Notes: a model not told the origin generated them from the letters alone. Shown: positions 1-9,230, counted from the stretch's first letter. The stretch is 47,302 bases of DNA from Bacteroidota bacterium (GCA_029560875.1 JAKQKB010000029.1:1-47302); one strand, 5' to 3'. Translations and numbers: made by a program.

Positions 1-29
1 AATCGGCTGACCGACTAAATTTTTATTTG

Positions 30-37
30 TACTTTCG
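30..37 (+). promoter_or_regulatory. Bacteroidota -7-like element at window start
   Basis: TACTTTCG matches the Bacteroidota -7 consensus TAnnTTTG at all but one fixed position. It sits three bases before a 24-codon reading frame. The -33 element would fall near the window edge and cannot be judged. Confidence 0.3.
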
Positions 38-40
38 CCC

Positions 41-115
41 ATGCTGAATAAATTGGTAGTTTATGCAGCTAAGATACAGGATTGGTTAACTTCGGTTGAC
101 CATCCTGTTGATTAA
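41..115 (+). CDS. possible 24-residue small ORF
   Basis: An ATG at 41 opens a 24-codon frame ending in TAA, starting MLNKLVVYAAKIQDW. The frame is closed by a TGA at 8-10, so it is not the tail of a longer gene that starts inside the window. A -7-like element lies immediately upstream, implying a nearly leaderless transcript. I do not recognise the peptide, and chance is a real alternative. The rest of 1-293 holds no other convincing gene; it is AT-rich and carries the promoter of the following outer-membrane protein. Confidence 0.2.
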   Translation: MLNKLVVYAAKIQDWLTSVDHPVD

Positions 116-261
116 AATGTTTTGTCGGTTACTAATGATAACTTTTCATTAGTTTTGAAACTCTAATCCTTAAAAAAAGACATATTTGAAACATTTGATT
201 TATATCTCTCCGCTTTTTCCTACTTATTCAGATACTATCATAATAAATCAAAAAAATCTGT

Positions 262-269
262 TAGTTTTG
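262..269 (+). promoter_or_regulatory. -7 element of the BamA-like gene
   Basis: TAGTTTTG is an exact match to TAnnTTTG, 24 bases before the ATG at 294, giving a leader of roughly 18 bases. No clear TTTG is seen at -33. Confidence 0.45.
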
Positions 270-293
270 TTGTGAACCTTAAACTAACTAACA

Positions 294-1637
294 ATGAAAA
301 AATTTTTCATTTTGGTTTCATTATCAATCCTAACCTTTGGATTGCTTGCTCAGGAAGCAGATAACAAAAAAGCCGATAAAGCTAAAACAGGATGGAACGT
401 TGGCGGATTACCTGTGGTTGCTTACGATACCGACTTAGGTTTTGAGTATGGTGCACTAGTAAATTTCTTCAACTACGGCGATGGCTCTATATACCCAAAA
501 TATCGACATAATATTTATGCTGAAGTTTCGCGCTATACTAAAGGGAGCGGAATTAACAGATTATTCTACGATTCAAAATATCTTATTCCTGGCTTACGCA
601 TCACGTCTGACTTGGCCTATCTAACTGACAAAACCTACGATTTCTATGGCTTTAATGGCTATGAATCGGTTTACAATATGGATTGGGCTGATGATGAAAC
701 TGACGATTACCGTAGCCGAGCATTCTACAAATATGACCGAAAGCTAACTCGTTTCACCACCGACCTACAGGGCAAATTGAAAGATGAGAGATTTGGCTGG
801 GTTGCAGGAATTGGTCTTTACAACTTTCAAGTCGATACTGTTGACATTGATAAATTGAACAAGGGAAAATCGTCCGACGAGGAACTCCCCTATGTTCAAG
901 GAGGTCTATATCAACGATATATTGATTGGGGAATAATTGACCCCGATGAAAAAGATGGTGGATTTGCTACCTACCTTAAAGTTGGTGCCGTTTTCGATAC
1001 CCGCGACAATGAACCAAACCCAATGAAAGGAATTTGGACTGAAGCAGTATTGACTTACGCACCATCATTCCTTGGTGTTGGAAAGGAATTTGAGCACGCA
1101 AAACTTTCAATTACGCATCGCCAGTACTTTACTATTGTGCCCGAACGGTTATCGTTTGTGTATCGCTTAGGATATCAAGGAACTCTTTTCGGTACCTGCC
1201 CATTCTACCTTCAACCAAACATGACCACGCTATTTTTGCGTGGAGCAACTAGCGAAGGACTTGGTGGTGCTAAGAATTTGCGTGGAATAATTCGTAACCG
1301 AGTAGTGGGCGATGGCATAGCATACGGTAATATTGAACTCCGCTGGAAATTTGTAAAGTTCTATTTCATCAAGCAAAATTTTTACCTATCGCTAAACACC
1401 TTTGTTGACGGAGGCCAAGTAGTTCAACCAATAAAATTCAATAAAACTTTTGCAGAGGTTGGTTACAATGAGGGCGATTACTTTAGCGACAACAAAGAAA
1501 CCCTTCACGCCAGTTGGGGCGCAGGCTTAAGAATTGTGATGAACCAAAACTTTATAATTGCAGTTGACCACGGTAGAGCATTCAAAAAAGACGATGGAGT
1601 TGCTGGAACCTACATTGGATTAAACTTCTTGTTCTAA
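294..1637 (+). CDS. BamA/TamA-family outer membrane protein (surface antigen barrel)
   Basis: This 447-residue protein has a signal peptide (MKKFFILVSLSILTFGLLAQ, cleavage around residue 19-20). It then reads as alternating beta-strands up to a terminal strand ending in Leu-Asn-Phe-Leu-Phe, the C-terminal aromatic typical of outer-membrane barrels. The region around residues 220-440 (VFDTRDNEPNPMKGIW, LRGIIRNRVVGDG, AYGNIELRWKF) matches the Omp85 C-terminal barrel family, including the arginine-containing loop of BamA-type barrels. It is too short to carry POTRA domains, so it is a barrel-only member and not BamA itself. Substrate is unknown. It has its own promoter and is followed by a strong terminator. 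Confidence 0.8.
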   Translation: MKKFFILVSLSILTFGLLAQEADNKKADKAKTGWNVGGLPVVAYDTDLGFEYGALVNFFNYGDGSIYPKYRHNIYAEVSRYTKGSGINRLFYDSKYLIPGLRITSDLAYLTDKTYDFYGFNGYESVYNMDWADDETDDYRSRAFYKYDRKLTRFTTDLQGKLKDERFGWVAGIGLYNFQVDTVDIDKLNKGKSSDEELPYVQGGLYQRYIDWGIIDPDEKDGGFATYLKVGAVFDTRDNEPNPMKGIWTEAVLTYAPSFLGVGKEFEHAKLSITHRQYFTIVPERLSFVYRLGYQGTLFGTCPFYLQPNMTTLFLRGATSEGLGGAKNLRGIIRNRVVGDGIAYGNIELRWKFVKFYFIKQNFYLSLNTFVDGGQVVQPIKFNKTFAEVGYNEGDYFSDNKETLHASWGAGLRIVMNQNFIIAVDHGRAFKKDDGVAGTYIGLNFLF

Positions 1638-1656
1638 TATTTGTTTACAATACTAT

Positions 1657-1686
1657 AAAAGCAACAACTAACCGTTGTTGCTTTTT
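1657..1686 (+). terminator. Rho-independent terminator after the BamA-like gene
   Basis: GCAACAAC (1661-1668) pairs with GTTGTTGC (1674-1681) around a 5-base loop, extended by AAAA/TTTT and followed by a run of T. A classic intrinsic terminator 20 bases after the stop codon. Confidence 0.85.
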
Positions 1687-1708
1687 ATCTTATTAAAACC
1701 ATTCTGCC

Positions 1709-2170
1709 ATGAAAATAACCGCCGAAACACCCGAAGAATATCTTTCAAAAATCAGTGATGAACAAAGAGAGACTGTTCAGAAACTCCGAGAGGTGGTGAA
1801 AGATAACCTACCCAAAGGTTTTGAAGAAACAATAAACTATGGAATGATTGGATTTATTGTTCCTTATTCTTTATATCCAAAAGGCTACGACTGCAAACCT
1901 AAGCAACCCCTTCCATTTATTAACATTGCCGCACAAAAGAACCATATTGCACTATACCATATAGGCTTATACGCAAGCCCTGATTTACTCAACTGGTTTA
2001 CCACAGAATTCCCAAAACACTCACAAAACAAACTGGATATGGGAAAAGGTTGTGTTCGTTTTAAAAACAACCAAGAAATACCCTACGAATTGATAGGCCA
2101 ATTGACCCAAAAAGTATCAGTGAACGATTGGATTAAAACATACGAAAACTTACGAAACAAGTCGAAATGA
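1709..2170 (+). CDS. DUF1801 family protein
   Basis: A 153-residue cytoplasmic protein without a signal peptide. The start TPEEYLSKISDEQRETVQKLREVV, the central ETINYGMIGF, and the PFINIAAQKNHIALYH segment are hallmarks of the DUF1801 (YdhG-like) fold. Some family members have been proposed as frataxin-like iron-handling proteins, but the biochemical role is not established. Its stop codon overlaps the ATG of the next gene (ATGA at 2167-2170), so the two are translationally coupled. Function here is unknown. Confidence 0.8.
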   Translation: MKITAETPEEYLSKISDEQRETVQKLREVVKDNLPKGFEETINYGMIGFIVPYSLYPKGYDCKPKQPLPFINIAAQKNHIALYHIGLYASPDLLNWFTTEFPKHSQNKLDMGKGCVRFKNNQEIPYELIGQLTQKVSVNDWIKTYENLRNKSK

Positions 2171-2628
2171 TGAAGAAACTAATTTTCGCCACGGCATTGC
2201 TATTACTTTCTACATTGGCTTTCAGCCAAAATAGCAATCCCAAATACGATAAAGCATTAGCTGACTCACTTGGTGCCGACCAGTACGGTATGCGTTCTTA
2301 CATTTTAGTTATCCTTAAAACAGGTCCAACTAAAATTGATAATAAGGATACCCTTAATTTGCTTTTCAAGGGACATATGGACAATATATCTCATCTAGCA
2401 AATGAAGGAAAACTTGTAATTGCTGGTCCCTTTGGCAAAAACGACAGTCAATTCCGAGGAATATTCATACTAAAAGCCAAAAACATTGAGGAAGCCAAAG
2501 AAATGGTAAACACTGACCCAACCGTTAAACGGGGAATTTTTGATGTAGATTTTTATAACTGGTATGGCTCAGCAGCACTCCCAGCCTACCTTAAAACACA
2601 CGAGAAAATAGAGGTGAGAAAGCCATAA
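2167..2628 (+). CDS. secreted YciI-like domain protein
   Basis: A 153-residue protein with a clear signal peptide (MMKKLIFATALLLLSTLAFSQ). The mature part resembles the YciI/YCII ferredoxin-like fold: LFKGHMDNISHLANEGKLVIAGPF followed by GIFILKAKNIEEAKEMVNTDP. Cytoplasmic YciI proteins are small putative enzymes with a conserved His-Asp pair. This one keeps His in the GHMDNI segment but is exported, which is common for the family in Bacteroidota. The start overlaps the preceding stop by four bases; a second ATG lies at 2170. Substrate unknown. Confidence 0.75.
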   Translation: MMKKLIFATALLLLSTLAFSQNSNPKYDKALADSLGADQYGMRSYILVILKTGPTKIDNKDTLNLLFKGHMDNISHLANEGKLVIAGPFGKNDSQFRGIFILKAKNIEEAKEMVNTDPTVKRGIFDVDFYNWYGSAALPAYLKTHEKIEVRKP

Positions 2629-2646
2629 GGGATTTCTCCCTTATGG
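2623..2646. terminator. bidirectional hairpin between convergent genes
   Basis: CCATAAGGGA (2623-2632) and TCCCTTATGG (2637-2646) form a perfect 10-bp stem with a TTTC loop. The hairpin contains the stop codons of both convergent genes, so it can act for both strands. There is no T-run on either side. Confidence 0.55.
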
Positions 2647-5574
2647 TATTAAGAACACAACTGAATCACCAATACTCCTAACATTACAATCATCTAAAAC
2701 TGCTGGCGAAAGAACATCGGTTTCCGACTCATCGGCTATTGCTTTCCCTTTAACAAGTATACATACTGAACCTTCGAGCCTTTGCTTATCGTCTTCGGAA
2801 ATTTTCACAACCTTTCCGTTTTTAATTGTTGCCCGTAACTTTTTGGCAGAGTAATCGGAGTAAGGTTTTATATCGCTAAGCAATTCCGATGAAATATGGG
2901 CTGCAGCAAGAAAATCAAATAGATTTACGAACGATTTGTTTACCGAAATTAGACTATCAATCACATTATGGTTAATCTTCAATACACTTAATGGTGTTTC
3001 AGCGATAACTGTATGCCGCCTTAATCCACCCGTCAAAAACTCATATGCACCAATGCTATCGGTTGTTTCTCGAACACCAATTAATCTATCACCCTTTAAT
3101 GCTCTAGCACTTCCGTTTAATACTATATAAATACCATCGAAGGTCGCACCCTCTTTATAGACTCGGCTTTCAGCAGGATAGACTTTGCCCTGCGACATAC
3201 GAATTATAACGTGCAGGTCAGTTTTTGACAATTTGTCAAAGCCTGGAGTGTGAACCAATACTGACATTGCCTCAAATTCAAGGTCGATACTTGGCGATGC
3301 ATCTAACAACCGTTTCATATCAGATTGAATTGATGCCTCAATTCTTTCAACCTCGTCAGGCTCTAATCGACCCTGCTTACGTAGCCTCTCAACCATTTCC
3401 TGTTGCTGATTTAATAAGGAACGCGATGCTAATTGGGTTTCAATGGCCTTACAAACATCGGGGTAGGTATCTTTTAAATTTCGGATAAATGTTAATCCAG
3501 TAATTCTATTTTCGTTTAATTCGTCCTCAAGTGCGGTTAAGAGTTCTGTTTGTTTGTTGGTTTCGTCGGTCATTGAAAATCCAATAATCAAACTTGAAAG
3601 CGATTTAATATTCTCCTCCTGAGCGGTAACAAAGGCTCTTGCACAATCGTAGCTAATTGCCAACCGATTGAAGAAACGTCGTTTCCAAAAAATACCAATC
3701 AGAGGCAAACCCTGTAGCTTTGCCGTTGTTTTTGGGGTATGCCAAAGCATTTCAATATCCTGCCGGGCCGATAAAGAGACTCTACCACCAGAATCCATCA
3801 AATAATCAATCTGATCCGAAAGGATGTTTACTCCATTCGAACTTAAAACTCCTTCACTAAACTGACGCCAGTAACTCTCCCTCTCCTTTTGCAACAAACG
3901 CTTACGAGTTTCAGCTATGGCATCCTCCATTTTAAATGATTTTACCTCCTCTGATATCTCGTAAGTATCAATTAAAAACTCTCTAACCTTTTCCCAGTTA
4001 GCATCGGCCATAAACCGACTTTCCTTCATCTTTTCAATTTCTTTTTCTCCACTAAGTTTAATTTGATTTAGGGATTGCTGCATCAATTCAGCCTTTATCT
4101 CTCCAACTTTTGATAATCCTAACTTATCAATCAACCATTTTACAGTTGTGGCATTTATCAAAGAAGTTAAAACAACCAAGCCCGCGGTAAGAGTTAAAAC
4201 CTGCGACCTTACCTCCAACGGTATTTTCTCCTCAATAGCAACAATGAGCGCAAGAGCTAAACCAACCGCACCTCGCAATCCACCCCACCAAAGCACAATA
4301 GAATCCTTGAAACTTAAGCCATAACCAATTCGTTTCATTATTGGATAAAAAACATAGATAGTTCCTAATCGAGCAACGTGAACCCCGACATAGACAATCA
4401 TTAGTACAATTAAATCGTTTAATGTGAAAGTAACCTGTTGCGCAATAACTACACCAACAATAATAAAAATCAAAGTATTGGCGATAAAAGCGGCCAACTC
4501 CCAGAATTCATGCAGGAAGTGAGTAACACCCGGGCTAACTCTTGTTTTACCAGGTCCTGCCATTGCAATACCCAATGTAACAACAGCAATAACTCCCGAT
4601 ACGTGAAAAACATTCTCAGCTAAAAAGAAAGTCAAGTATGCTGCGCCAATAATTACAGTGATTTCAATTAATGCATCGTTAAAAACCCGTTTAATCCAAC
4701 CAATAACAAGCCAACCTACAGCACCCCCCACAACAACACCGCCAAGTGAAACTTTAAAAAATTGCACAAATGCATTACCACCAGAGTTATCGCCTACAAC
4801 CAAAGCAAATATTGCCAAAAAGAACACGATGGCAGTTCCATCATTAAGCATCGACTCACTTTCAGTTATTGTGGATAACTTTTTGCTTGCTCCCACCTCT
4901 TTGAGTATGGCAACCACCGCAACAGGGTCTGTTGCACTAACAATTGCACCAAACAGGAATGCAATAATCCAAGTCCAATGACCCAAGCCAAGACCAAGGC
5001 TATTAATCATCATCACAAACAACGCGGTAATAATCATAGCAACTACAATTCCAGGAATTGCAAGTATCAATGAGTTTACCAACGATTTCTTAAAGGTATG
5101 TAGATGCAATGCGTACGCTGCCTCAAAAATCAATGTTGGCAAGAAAAGGTATAGTATTAAATGCGGGTCGATACTTCCAGCCCACTTTACAGAATCGGCA
5201 ATTGCCACCATTCCGAATCGCTGAAGAATCTCGGAACGTGTTAAAACGCCCAAAAGCAATCCAATTATTAATAACGATATTGTATATGGCAGCGGACCCT
5301 TTTTAAGCAAATGGCGAGTTGCAGTTCCTACAAACAACGATATAATAATGAATAATAGCGGAGCCAGATTTGTTCCGTGCCCCGATTGCCCTTCCTGATC
5401 AACGGCCTGATGCTGTTCTTGAACCTGATGCGACTGCACCAAAACTGTATCGGCTGTTTGTAAAACTACTGAATCGTTTGCAAACGAGTCTGTAACTAGA
5501 AGTAACCCTACCAGTGGAATTGCAAACAGAATAGTGATTCTGAAGAATCTCGATAAATTTGTTTTTGCAGCCAT
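2641..5574 (-). CDS. NhaP/SOS1-like Na+/H+ antiporter with C-terminal cyclic-nucleotide-binding-like domain
   Basis: A 977-residue membrane protein, counting from the ATG at 5574 (an upstream TTG would add three residues). A signal-anchor-like N-terminus is followed by a short His/Gln-rich periplasmic stretch. About 12 membrane helices of the CPA1 antiporter fold follow (roughly residues 70-480), with SATDPVAVVA and ESMLNDG, the expected ion-site motifs. After the pore comes a cytoplasmic region of about 280 residues rich in charged helices, then a cNMP-binding-like cupin near residues 780-880 (VYKEGATFDGIYIVLNG ... GLRRHTVIAET). The phosphate-binding cassette keeps its Arg but lacks the canonical Gly-Glu, so cNMP binding is uncertain. 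A further degenerate cupin-like stretch ends the protein. Likely role: Na+ or H+ homeostasis. The layout resembles plant SOS1 and animal SLC9C. Confidence 0.88.
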   Translation of the reverse strand: MAAKTNLSRFFRITILFAIPLVGLLLVTDSFANDSVVLQTADTVLVQSHQVQEQHQAVDQEGQSGHGTNLAPLLFIIISLFVGTATRHLLKKGPLPYTISLLIIGLLLGVLTRSEILQRFGMVAIADSVKWAGSIDPHLILYLFLPTLIFEAAYALHLHTFKKSLVNSLILAIPGIVVAMIITALFVMMINSLGLGLGHWTWIIAFLFGAIVSATDPVAVVAILKEVGASKKLSTITESESMLNDGTAIVFFLAIFALVVGDNSGGNAFVQFFKVSLGGVVVGGAVGWLVIGWIKRVFNDALIEITVIIGAAYLTFFLAENVFHVSGVIAVVTLGIAMAGPGKTRVSPGVTHFLHEFWELAAFIANTLIFIIVGVVIAQQVTFTLNDLIVLMIVYVGVHVARLGTIYVFYPIMKRIGYGLSFKDSIVLWWGGLRGAVGLALALIVAIEEKIPLEVRSQVLTLTAGLVVLTSLINATTVKWLIDKLGLSKVGEIKAELMQQSLNQIKLSGEKEIEKMKESRFMADANWEKVREFLIDTYEISEEVKSFKMEDAIAETRKRLLQKERESYWRQFSEGVLSSNGVNILSDQIDYLMDSGGRVSLSARQDIEMLWHTPKTTAKLQGLPLIGIFWKRRFFNRLAISYDCARAFVTAQEENIKSLSSLIIGFSMTDETNKQTELLTALEDELNENRITGLTFIRNLKDTYPDVCKAIETQLASRSLLNQQQEMVERLRKQGRLEPDEVERIEASIQSDMKRLLDASPSIDLEFEAMSVLVHTPGFDKLSKTDLHVIIRMSQGKVYPAESRVYKEGATFDGIYIVLNGSARALKGDRLIGVRETTDSIGAYEFLTGGLRRHTVIAETPLSVLKINHNVIDSLISVNKSFVNLFDFLAAAHISSELLSDIKPYSDYSAKKLRATIKNGKVVKISEDDKQRLEGSVCILVKGKAIADESETDVLSPAVLDDCNVRSIGDSVVFLIP

Positions 5575-5662
5575 AACAACCAATTTTATAGCAATTTATG
5601 AAATTGGCTGATCAATAGCAATGTTGAACCAAATATTTTAGAAATTGTGTATGGAAAGCAAA

Positions 5663-7675
5663 TTATTTTCCTTCAAGCATTTTTTGCAAAGCATACATTT
5701 CATCTCTGTATCGGGCAGCTTCAATGAAGTTCAACTCCTTAGCCTCCTTCTCCATCGATTTCTTAGCCTTTTCAATAGCCTTCACTAATTGTTCCTTACT
5801 CATATATTGAACCACAGGATCAGCGGCATAATCAACCTTTTCCGGCTCAATGTAAACATTTACAGTTTGACCAGTTGAAAGTTTACCCCCAAGTATTGAT
5901 GTTTTGGCCTTAACAATTTGTGTTGGTGTAATGCCATTCTGCTCGTTATACTTAAGCTGCTTTTCACGTCGACGATTGGTTTCCTCAATGGTTATCCGCA
6001 TCGATTCGGTAATCTTATCGGCATACATAATTACCTTACCATTGATATTACGTGCTGCACGGCCTGATGTTTGCGTTAATGAGCGCGCGGAGCGCAGGAA
6101 TCCTTCCTTATCGGCATCCAATATGGCAACCAATGACACTTCGGGCAAATCTAATCCCTCACGCAGAAGGTTTACACCCACCAATACATCGAACAATCCC
6201 TTGCGTAAATCTTCCATAATTTGCACCCGCTCCAAAGTATCAACATCGGAGTGAATGTAACGGCAACGAATGTTAATTTTAGCCAAATATTTCACTAACT
6301 CCTCGGCCATTCGCTTGGTAAGTGTAGTAACCAAAACACGCTCATCCAACTCCACGCATCGGTTAATCTCGCCAATCAAATCATCAACCTGATTCAAACT
6401 TGGCTTAACATAAATAATTGGGTCCAACAACCCAGTGGGGCGTACTACCTGGTCTACCACAACTCCCTGACACTTCTGCAACTCGTAATCGGCCGGAGTT
6501 GCACTAACATATATGGTTTGACCTATTAACCCTTCAAACTCATCGAATTTCAAAGGTCTATTGTCTATTGCTGCAGGCAACCGGAAACCGTACTCAACCA
6601 GCGTTTGTTTACGAGAGTTATCGCCTCCATACATCGCACGTATTTGCGGAATGGTAACATGGCTCTCGTCAATAACCATTATAAAATCCTTTGGGAAATA
6701 ATCGAGCAAGCAGAACGGACGCATACCGGGCGGGCGGCCATCGAAGTAACGCGAGTAGTTCTCAATTCCAGGACAATAGCCCAACTCACGTATCATCTCC
6801 AAATCGTACTCTACGCGCTGATGAAGCCTTTTGGCCTCCGCATGCCTATCTATACTTTTGAAGTACTCAACCTGTTTCATCATATCATCCTGAATCTGAT
6901 AAATGGCCTGCGTCATCCGTTCCTTCCCTGCAATAAATATGTTGGCAGGGTAAATAACTGTTTCGTCAAAAGTATCTATAAGCCGCCCACTAATCGGGTC
7001 GAAAACCTCCAATGCCTCAATATCATCACCCCAGAATATTACCCGCACACCTCTATCTCCATACGCAAGATAAACATCAACGCTATCGCCCTTTACACGA
7101 AACGTTCCACGCTTAAACTCAACCTCATTGCGCGAGTACAAACTATCCACCAATTGACGCAAAAATTGATTTCGGCCAATCCTCTGCTCTACTCTTAAAT
7201 GAATTGTACTGTTATAGAAATCCTGAGGATTACCAATTCCGTAAAGGCACGAAACCGAAGAAACCACAATAACATCCTTGCGCCCTGAAAGCAATGATGA
7301 TGTTGCGCTAAGCCTTAACTTCTCAATCTCATCATTAATGGATAAATCCTTCTCTATGTAAGTATCAGTAACAGGCAAATAGGCCTCGGGTTGATAGTAA
7401 TCGTAATATGAAACGAAGTACTCAACAGCATTATCGGGGAAAAAACTCTTAAACTCGCCGTAAAGTTGAGCCGCTAACGTTTTGTTGTGGCTGAGCACAA
7501 GCACTGGCCTGTTAGCCTTAGCAACCACATTGGCAATTGTAAAAGTTTTACCCGAACCAGTAACACCAAGCAAGGTTTGATACCTATCGCCACGCTCAAG
7601 TCCTTCGGTAAGTTGCCTAATGGCCTCAGGCTGGTCGCCCGAGGGATTAAACTCTGATGTAAGTTTGTACTCCAT
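5663..7675 (-). CDS. uvrB: UvrABC excinuclease subunit B
   Basis: Damage-verification helicase of nucleotide excision repair, which is loaded by UvrA and recruits UvrC. Visible features: Walker A GVTGSGKT at residues 37-44; the beta-hairpin YYDYYQPEAYLP that clamps DNA; the DEAD-box-like VIDESH; helicase motifs near LVTTLTKRMAEEL and QTSGRAARN; and a C-terminal UVR domain (KEAKELNFIEAARYRDEMYAL) that contacts UvrC. I chose the ATG at 7675, giving 670 residues, the normal length. The frame is open upstream to 7834, but that extension has no family resemblance and would overlap the upstream response regulator. It is transcribed in the same direction as that regulator after a 115-base gap. Confidence 0.97.
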   Translation of the reverse strand: MEYKLTSEFNPSGDQPEAIRQLTEGLERGDRYQTLLGVTGSGKTFTIANVVAKANRPVLVLSHNKTLAAQLYGEFKSFFPDNAVEYFVSYYDYYQPEAYLPVTDTYIEKDLSINDEIEKLRLSATSSLLSGRKDVIVVSSVSCLYGIGNPQDFYNSTIHLRVEQRIGRNQFLRQLVDSLYSRNEVEFKRGTFRVKGDSVDVYLAYGDRGVRVIFWGDDIEALEVFDPISGRLIDTFDETVIYPANIFIAGKERMTQAIYQIQDDMMKQVEYFKSIDRHAEAKRLHQRVEYDLEMIRELGYCPGIENYSRYFDGRPPGMRPFCLLDYFPKDFIMVIDESHVTIPQIRAMYGGDNSRKQTLVEYGFRLPAAIDNRPLKFDEFEGLIGQTIYVSATPADYELQKCQGVVVDQVVRPTGLLDPIIYVKPSLNQVDDLIGEINRCVELDERVLVTTLTKRMAEELVKYLAKINIRCRYIHSDVDTLERVQIMEDLRKGLFDVLVGVNLLREGLDLPEVSLVAILDADKEGFLRSARSLTQTSGRAARNINGKVIMYADKITESMRITIEETNRRREKQLKYNEQNGITPTQIVKAKTSILGGKLSTGQTVNVYIEPEKVDYAADPVVQYMSKEQLVKAIEKAKKSMEKEAKELNFIEAARYRDEMYALQKMLEGK

Positions 7676-7790
7676 CGAATATTTTTTGTAAAAATAGATG
7701 ATTTTAGATATTGTGAGTTGATAATTTTTGCTAAAAAAAGTATCACCACAAGTTATACTTGTAGTTAAAATATTAAAAGACTGATAAAGA

Positions 7791-8225
7791 TTAATTTTCC
7801 GAGAATGTTTTCTTAATAGATTTAGTATTGGCATAGGTGCCTATATAATTGTCGATAATTTGCAGTAACTCCTCGGCAACTATTGGCTTTGAGATATAAT
7901 CACTACAGCCAGCACGTAAACAATTCTCTCTATCGCCAGAAATAACACATGCTGTTTGGGCAATAATTGGAATATTTATATCGATTTTGCGGATTAAACG
8001 GGTAACCTCTAATCCATTCATCCCATCCATTTTGATATCCATCAGAATTAGGTCGATACCTTTTGTGCTTAAGAATATTTCTAGACCTTTTCTGCCGCTG
8101 TCGGCAACAATCATCTTAGCCCCCGTTTTAGCAATTATAACTTCTAGTAAAAGAAGACTCGCGTGGTCGTCGTCCACGATTAGTACGAGTTTATCTTTCC
8201 AGCTATAATTTTGAAATATCGACAT
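7791..8225 (-). CDS. single-domain response regulator (CheY-like receiver)
   Basis: A 144-residue stand-alone receiver domain. The acidic pocket is IVDDD (residues 17-20). The phosphoacceptor is D63 in LILMDIKM, with T91 in IIAQTA and K113 in ISKPI, so all catalytic positions are intact. No output domain follows, so it should act by protein-protein interaction or as a phosphorelay intermediate. Such receivers in Bacteroidota often serve hybrid or soluble kinases. The ATG at 8225 is preferred over an in-frame GTG at 8249. It is in the same direction as the LytTR regulator upstream, separated by about 150 bases; the cognate kinase is unknown. Confidence 0.85.
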   Translation of the reverse strand: MSIFQNYSWKDKLVLIVDDDHASLLLLEVIIAKTGAKMIVADSGRKGLEIFLSTKGIDLILMDIKMDGMNGLEVTRLIRKIDINIPIIAQTACVISGDRENCLRAGCSDYISKPIVAEELLQIIDNYIGTYANTKSIKKTFSEN

Positions 8226-8378
8226 TAAGTAAATCTGTAATTGGCTCACAAGTTATAACAAAAAAAATTCAGAGGTTCATACTGAAAAGCCAGAATAAAT
8301 CAAATAAGGGAACTATCTTACGAATTGTAAGTTTTAACATACGAAACACAACCTTCAGCTTGTAAACCGAATTGAATT

Positions 8379-9122
8379 TTAACGGCTCTCGAGTATTCGT
8401 AGCTGGGCAGGAGTACCCTGAACCTCGAATATCTTATCGGATTTCTGAACAATACACATCTTGTTGCGCCTATCAATCCGCGACAGATATTTTAGATTTA
8501 TTATTGCTGAGCGACTAACCCTAAAAAATGGTAAGCCTTCAAGCTGCATTTCAACCTCTTTAAGCGAAACCGATACAACTTCATCTTTCCTAGCCTGAAA
8601 GTGTAGAATAGTATAGCTACCACTTGCTTCGCACCAAACAATATCATCGGGGTCAATAAAAACAACCCCATTCCGCATATTAAACTTCAACTTATGAAAA
8701 TCGGCAATTTGCCCAAGCAGGCTCTCGGCCTTAGGTTTCACTCGATTACTTTCAAAATCTTCCCTGAAGCGCTGAATGGTCTGGTTAAGGTCATCTAAAT
8801 CAACAGGCTTTAAAAGATAATCAAAAGCCGCATACTTTATAGCTTTTATAGCATATTGGTTATAAGCAGTAACAAAAACAACCGCAGGGTTAAGTTCTGT
8901 TTTGCTTAATTTTTCAATTAGTTCAAAGCCAGAACCGCCTGGCATTTCAATATCAAGAAAAACCAAATCAGGTTTATGTTCTACAATCGCATCCATTGCC
9001 TCATTGATGTTCTGACACTTGGCTAAAACAGCAACATCGCCATCCAACCTCAGCAAATGAGCCAGAATATCCCTTGAGTTAGGTTCATCATCTACAACAA
9101 CGGCTCTAATTAGCTTTTTCAT
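8379..9122 (-). CDS. LytTR-family response regulator
   Basis: A 247-residue DNA-binding response regulator. The N-terminal receiver has VVVDDE, phosphoacceptor D57 in LVFLDIEMPG, T85 and K105. A C-terminal LytTR domain (about residues 140-245) is recognisable by IVWCEASGSYTILHF, the VSLKEVEMQLEGLPFFRVSRSAIINLKY core and RIDRRNK. LytTR proteins bind direct-repeat DNA sites as dimers. The gene is divergent from the large PAS histidine kinase at 9299 across a 176-base region carrying an 18-bp direct repeat, so the pair may form one system. LytTR regulators are more usually partnered with His_kinase-type (LytS/YehU-like) sensors, so this pairing is inference. Confidence 0.9.
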   Translation of the reverse strand: MKKLIRAVVVDDEPNSRDILAHLLRLDGDVAVLAKCQNINEAMDAIVEHKPDLVFLDIEMPGGSGFELIEKLSKTELNPAVVFVTAYNQYAIKAIKYAAFDYLLKPVDLDDLNQTIQRFREDFESNRVKPKAESLLGQIADFHKLKFNMRNGVVFIDPDDIVWCEASGSYTILHFQARKDEVVSVSLKEVEMQLEGLPFFRVSRSAIINLKYLSRIDRRNKMCIVQKSDKIFEVQGTPAQLRILESR

Positions 9123-9160
9123 TCATCTGTATTTAAAAAAAGGCTTTGAAATAAATGTGC

Positions 9161-9178
9161 TTAATCAAAAGTAATAAA
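9161..9178. repeat. 18-bp direct repeat, copy 1
   Basis: TTAATCAAAAGTAATAAA occurs here and again at 9231-9248, with a 70-base period, in the spacer between the LytTR regulator and the PAS kinase. On the minus strand each copy contains TACTTTTG, an exact TAnnTTTG -7 element. This copy lies 44 bases before the regulator's ATG. Confidence 0.6.
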
Positions 9179-9230
9179 TCATTTTAAAACAATAGCTTTA
9201 CACAAAAAATATTATAACTTAGGTGCTGGT

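Noticed and set aside
6605..7198. 197-residue plus-strand frame inside uvrB
   Set aside because: It is opposite the conserved UvrB coding sequence; composition is that of a shadow frame and no start signal is visible.
5663..7834. Longer uvrB frame beginning at 7834
   Set aside because: The extra 53 residues do not resemble any UvrB N-terminus and overlap the response regulator gene; the ATG at 7675 gives the normal start and length.
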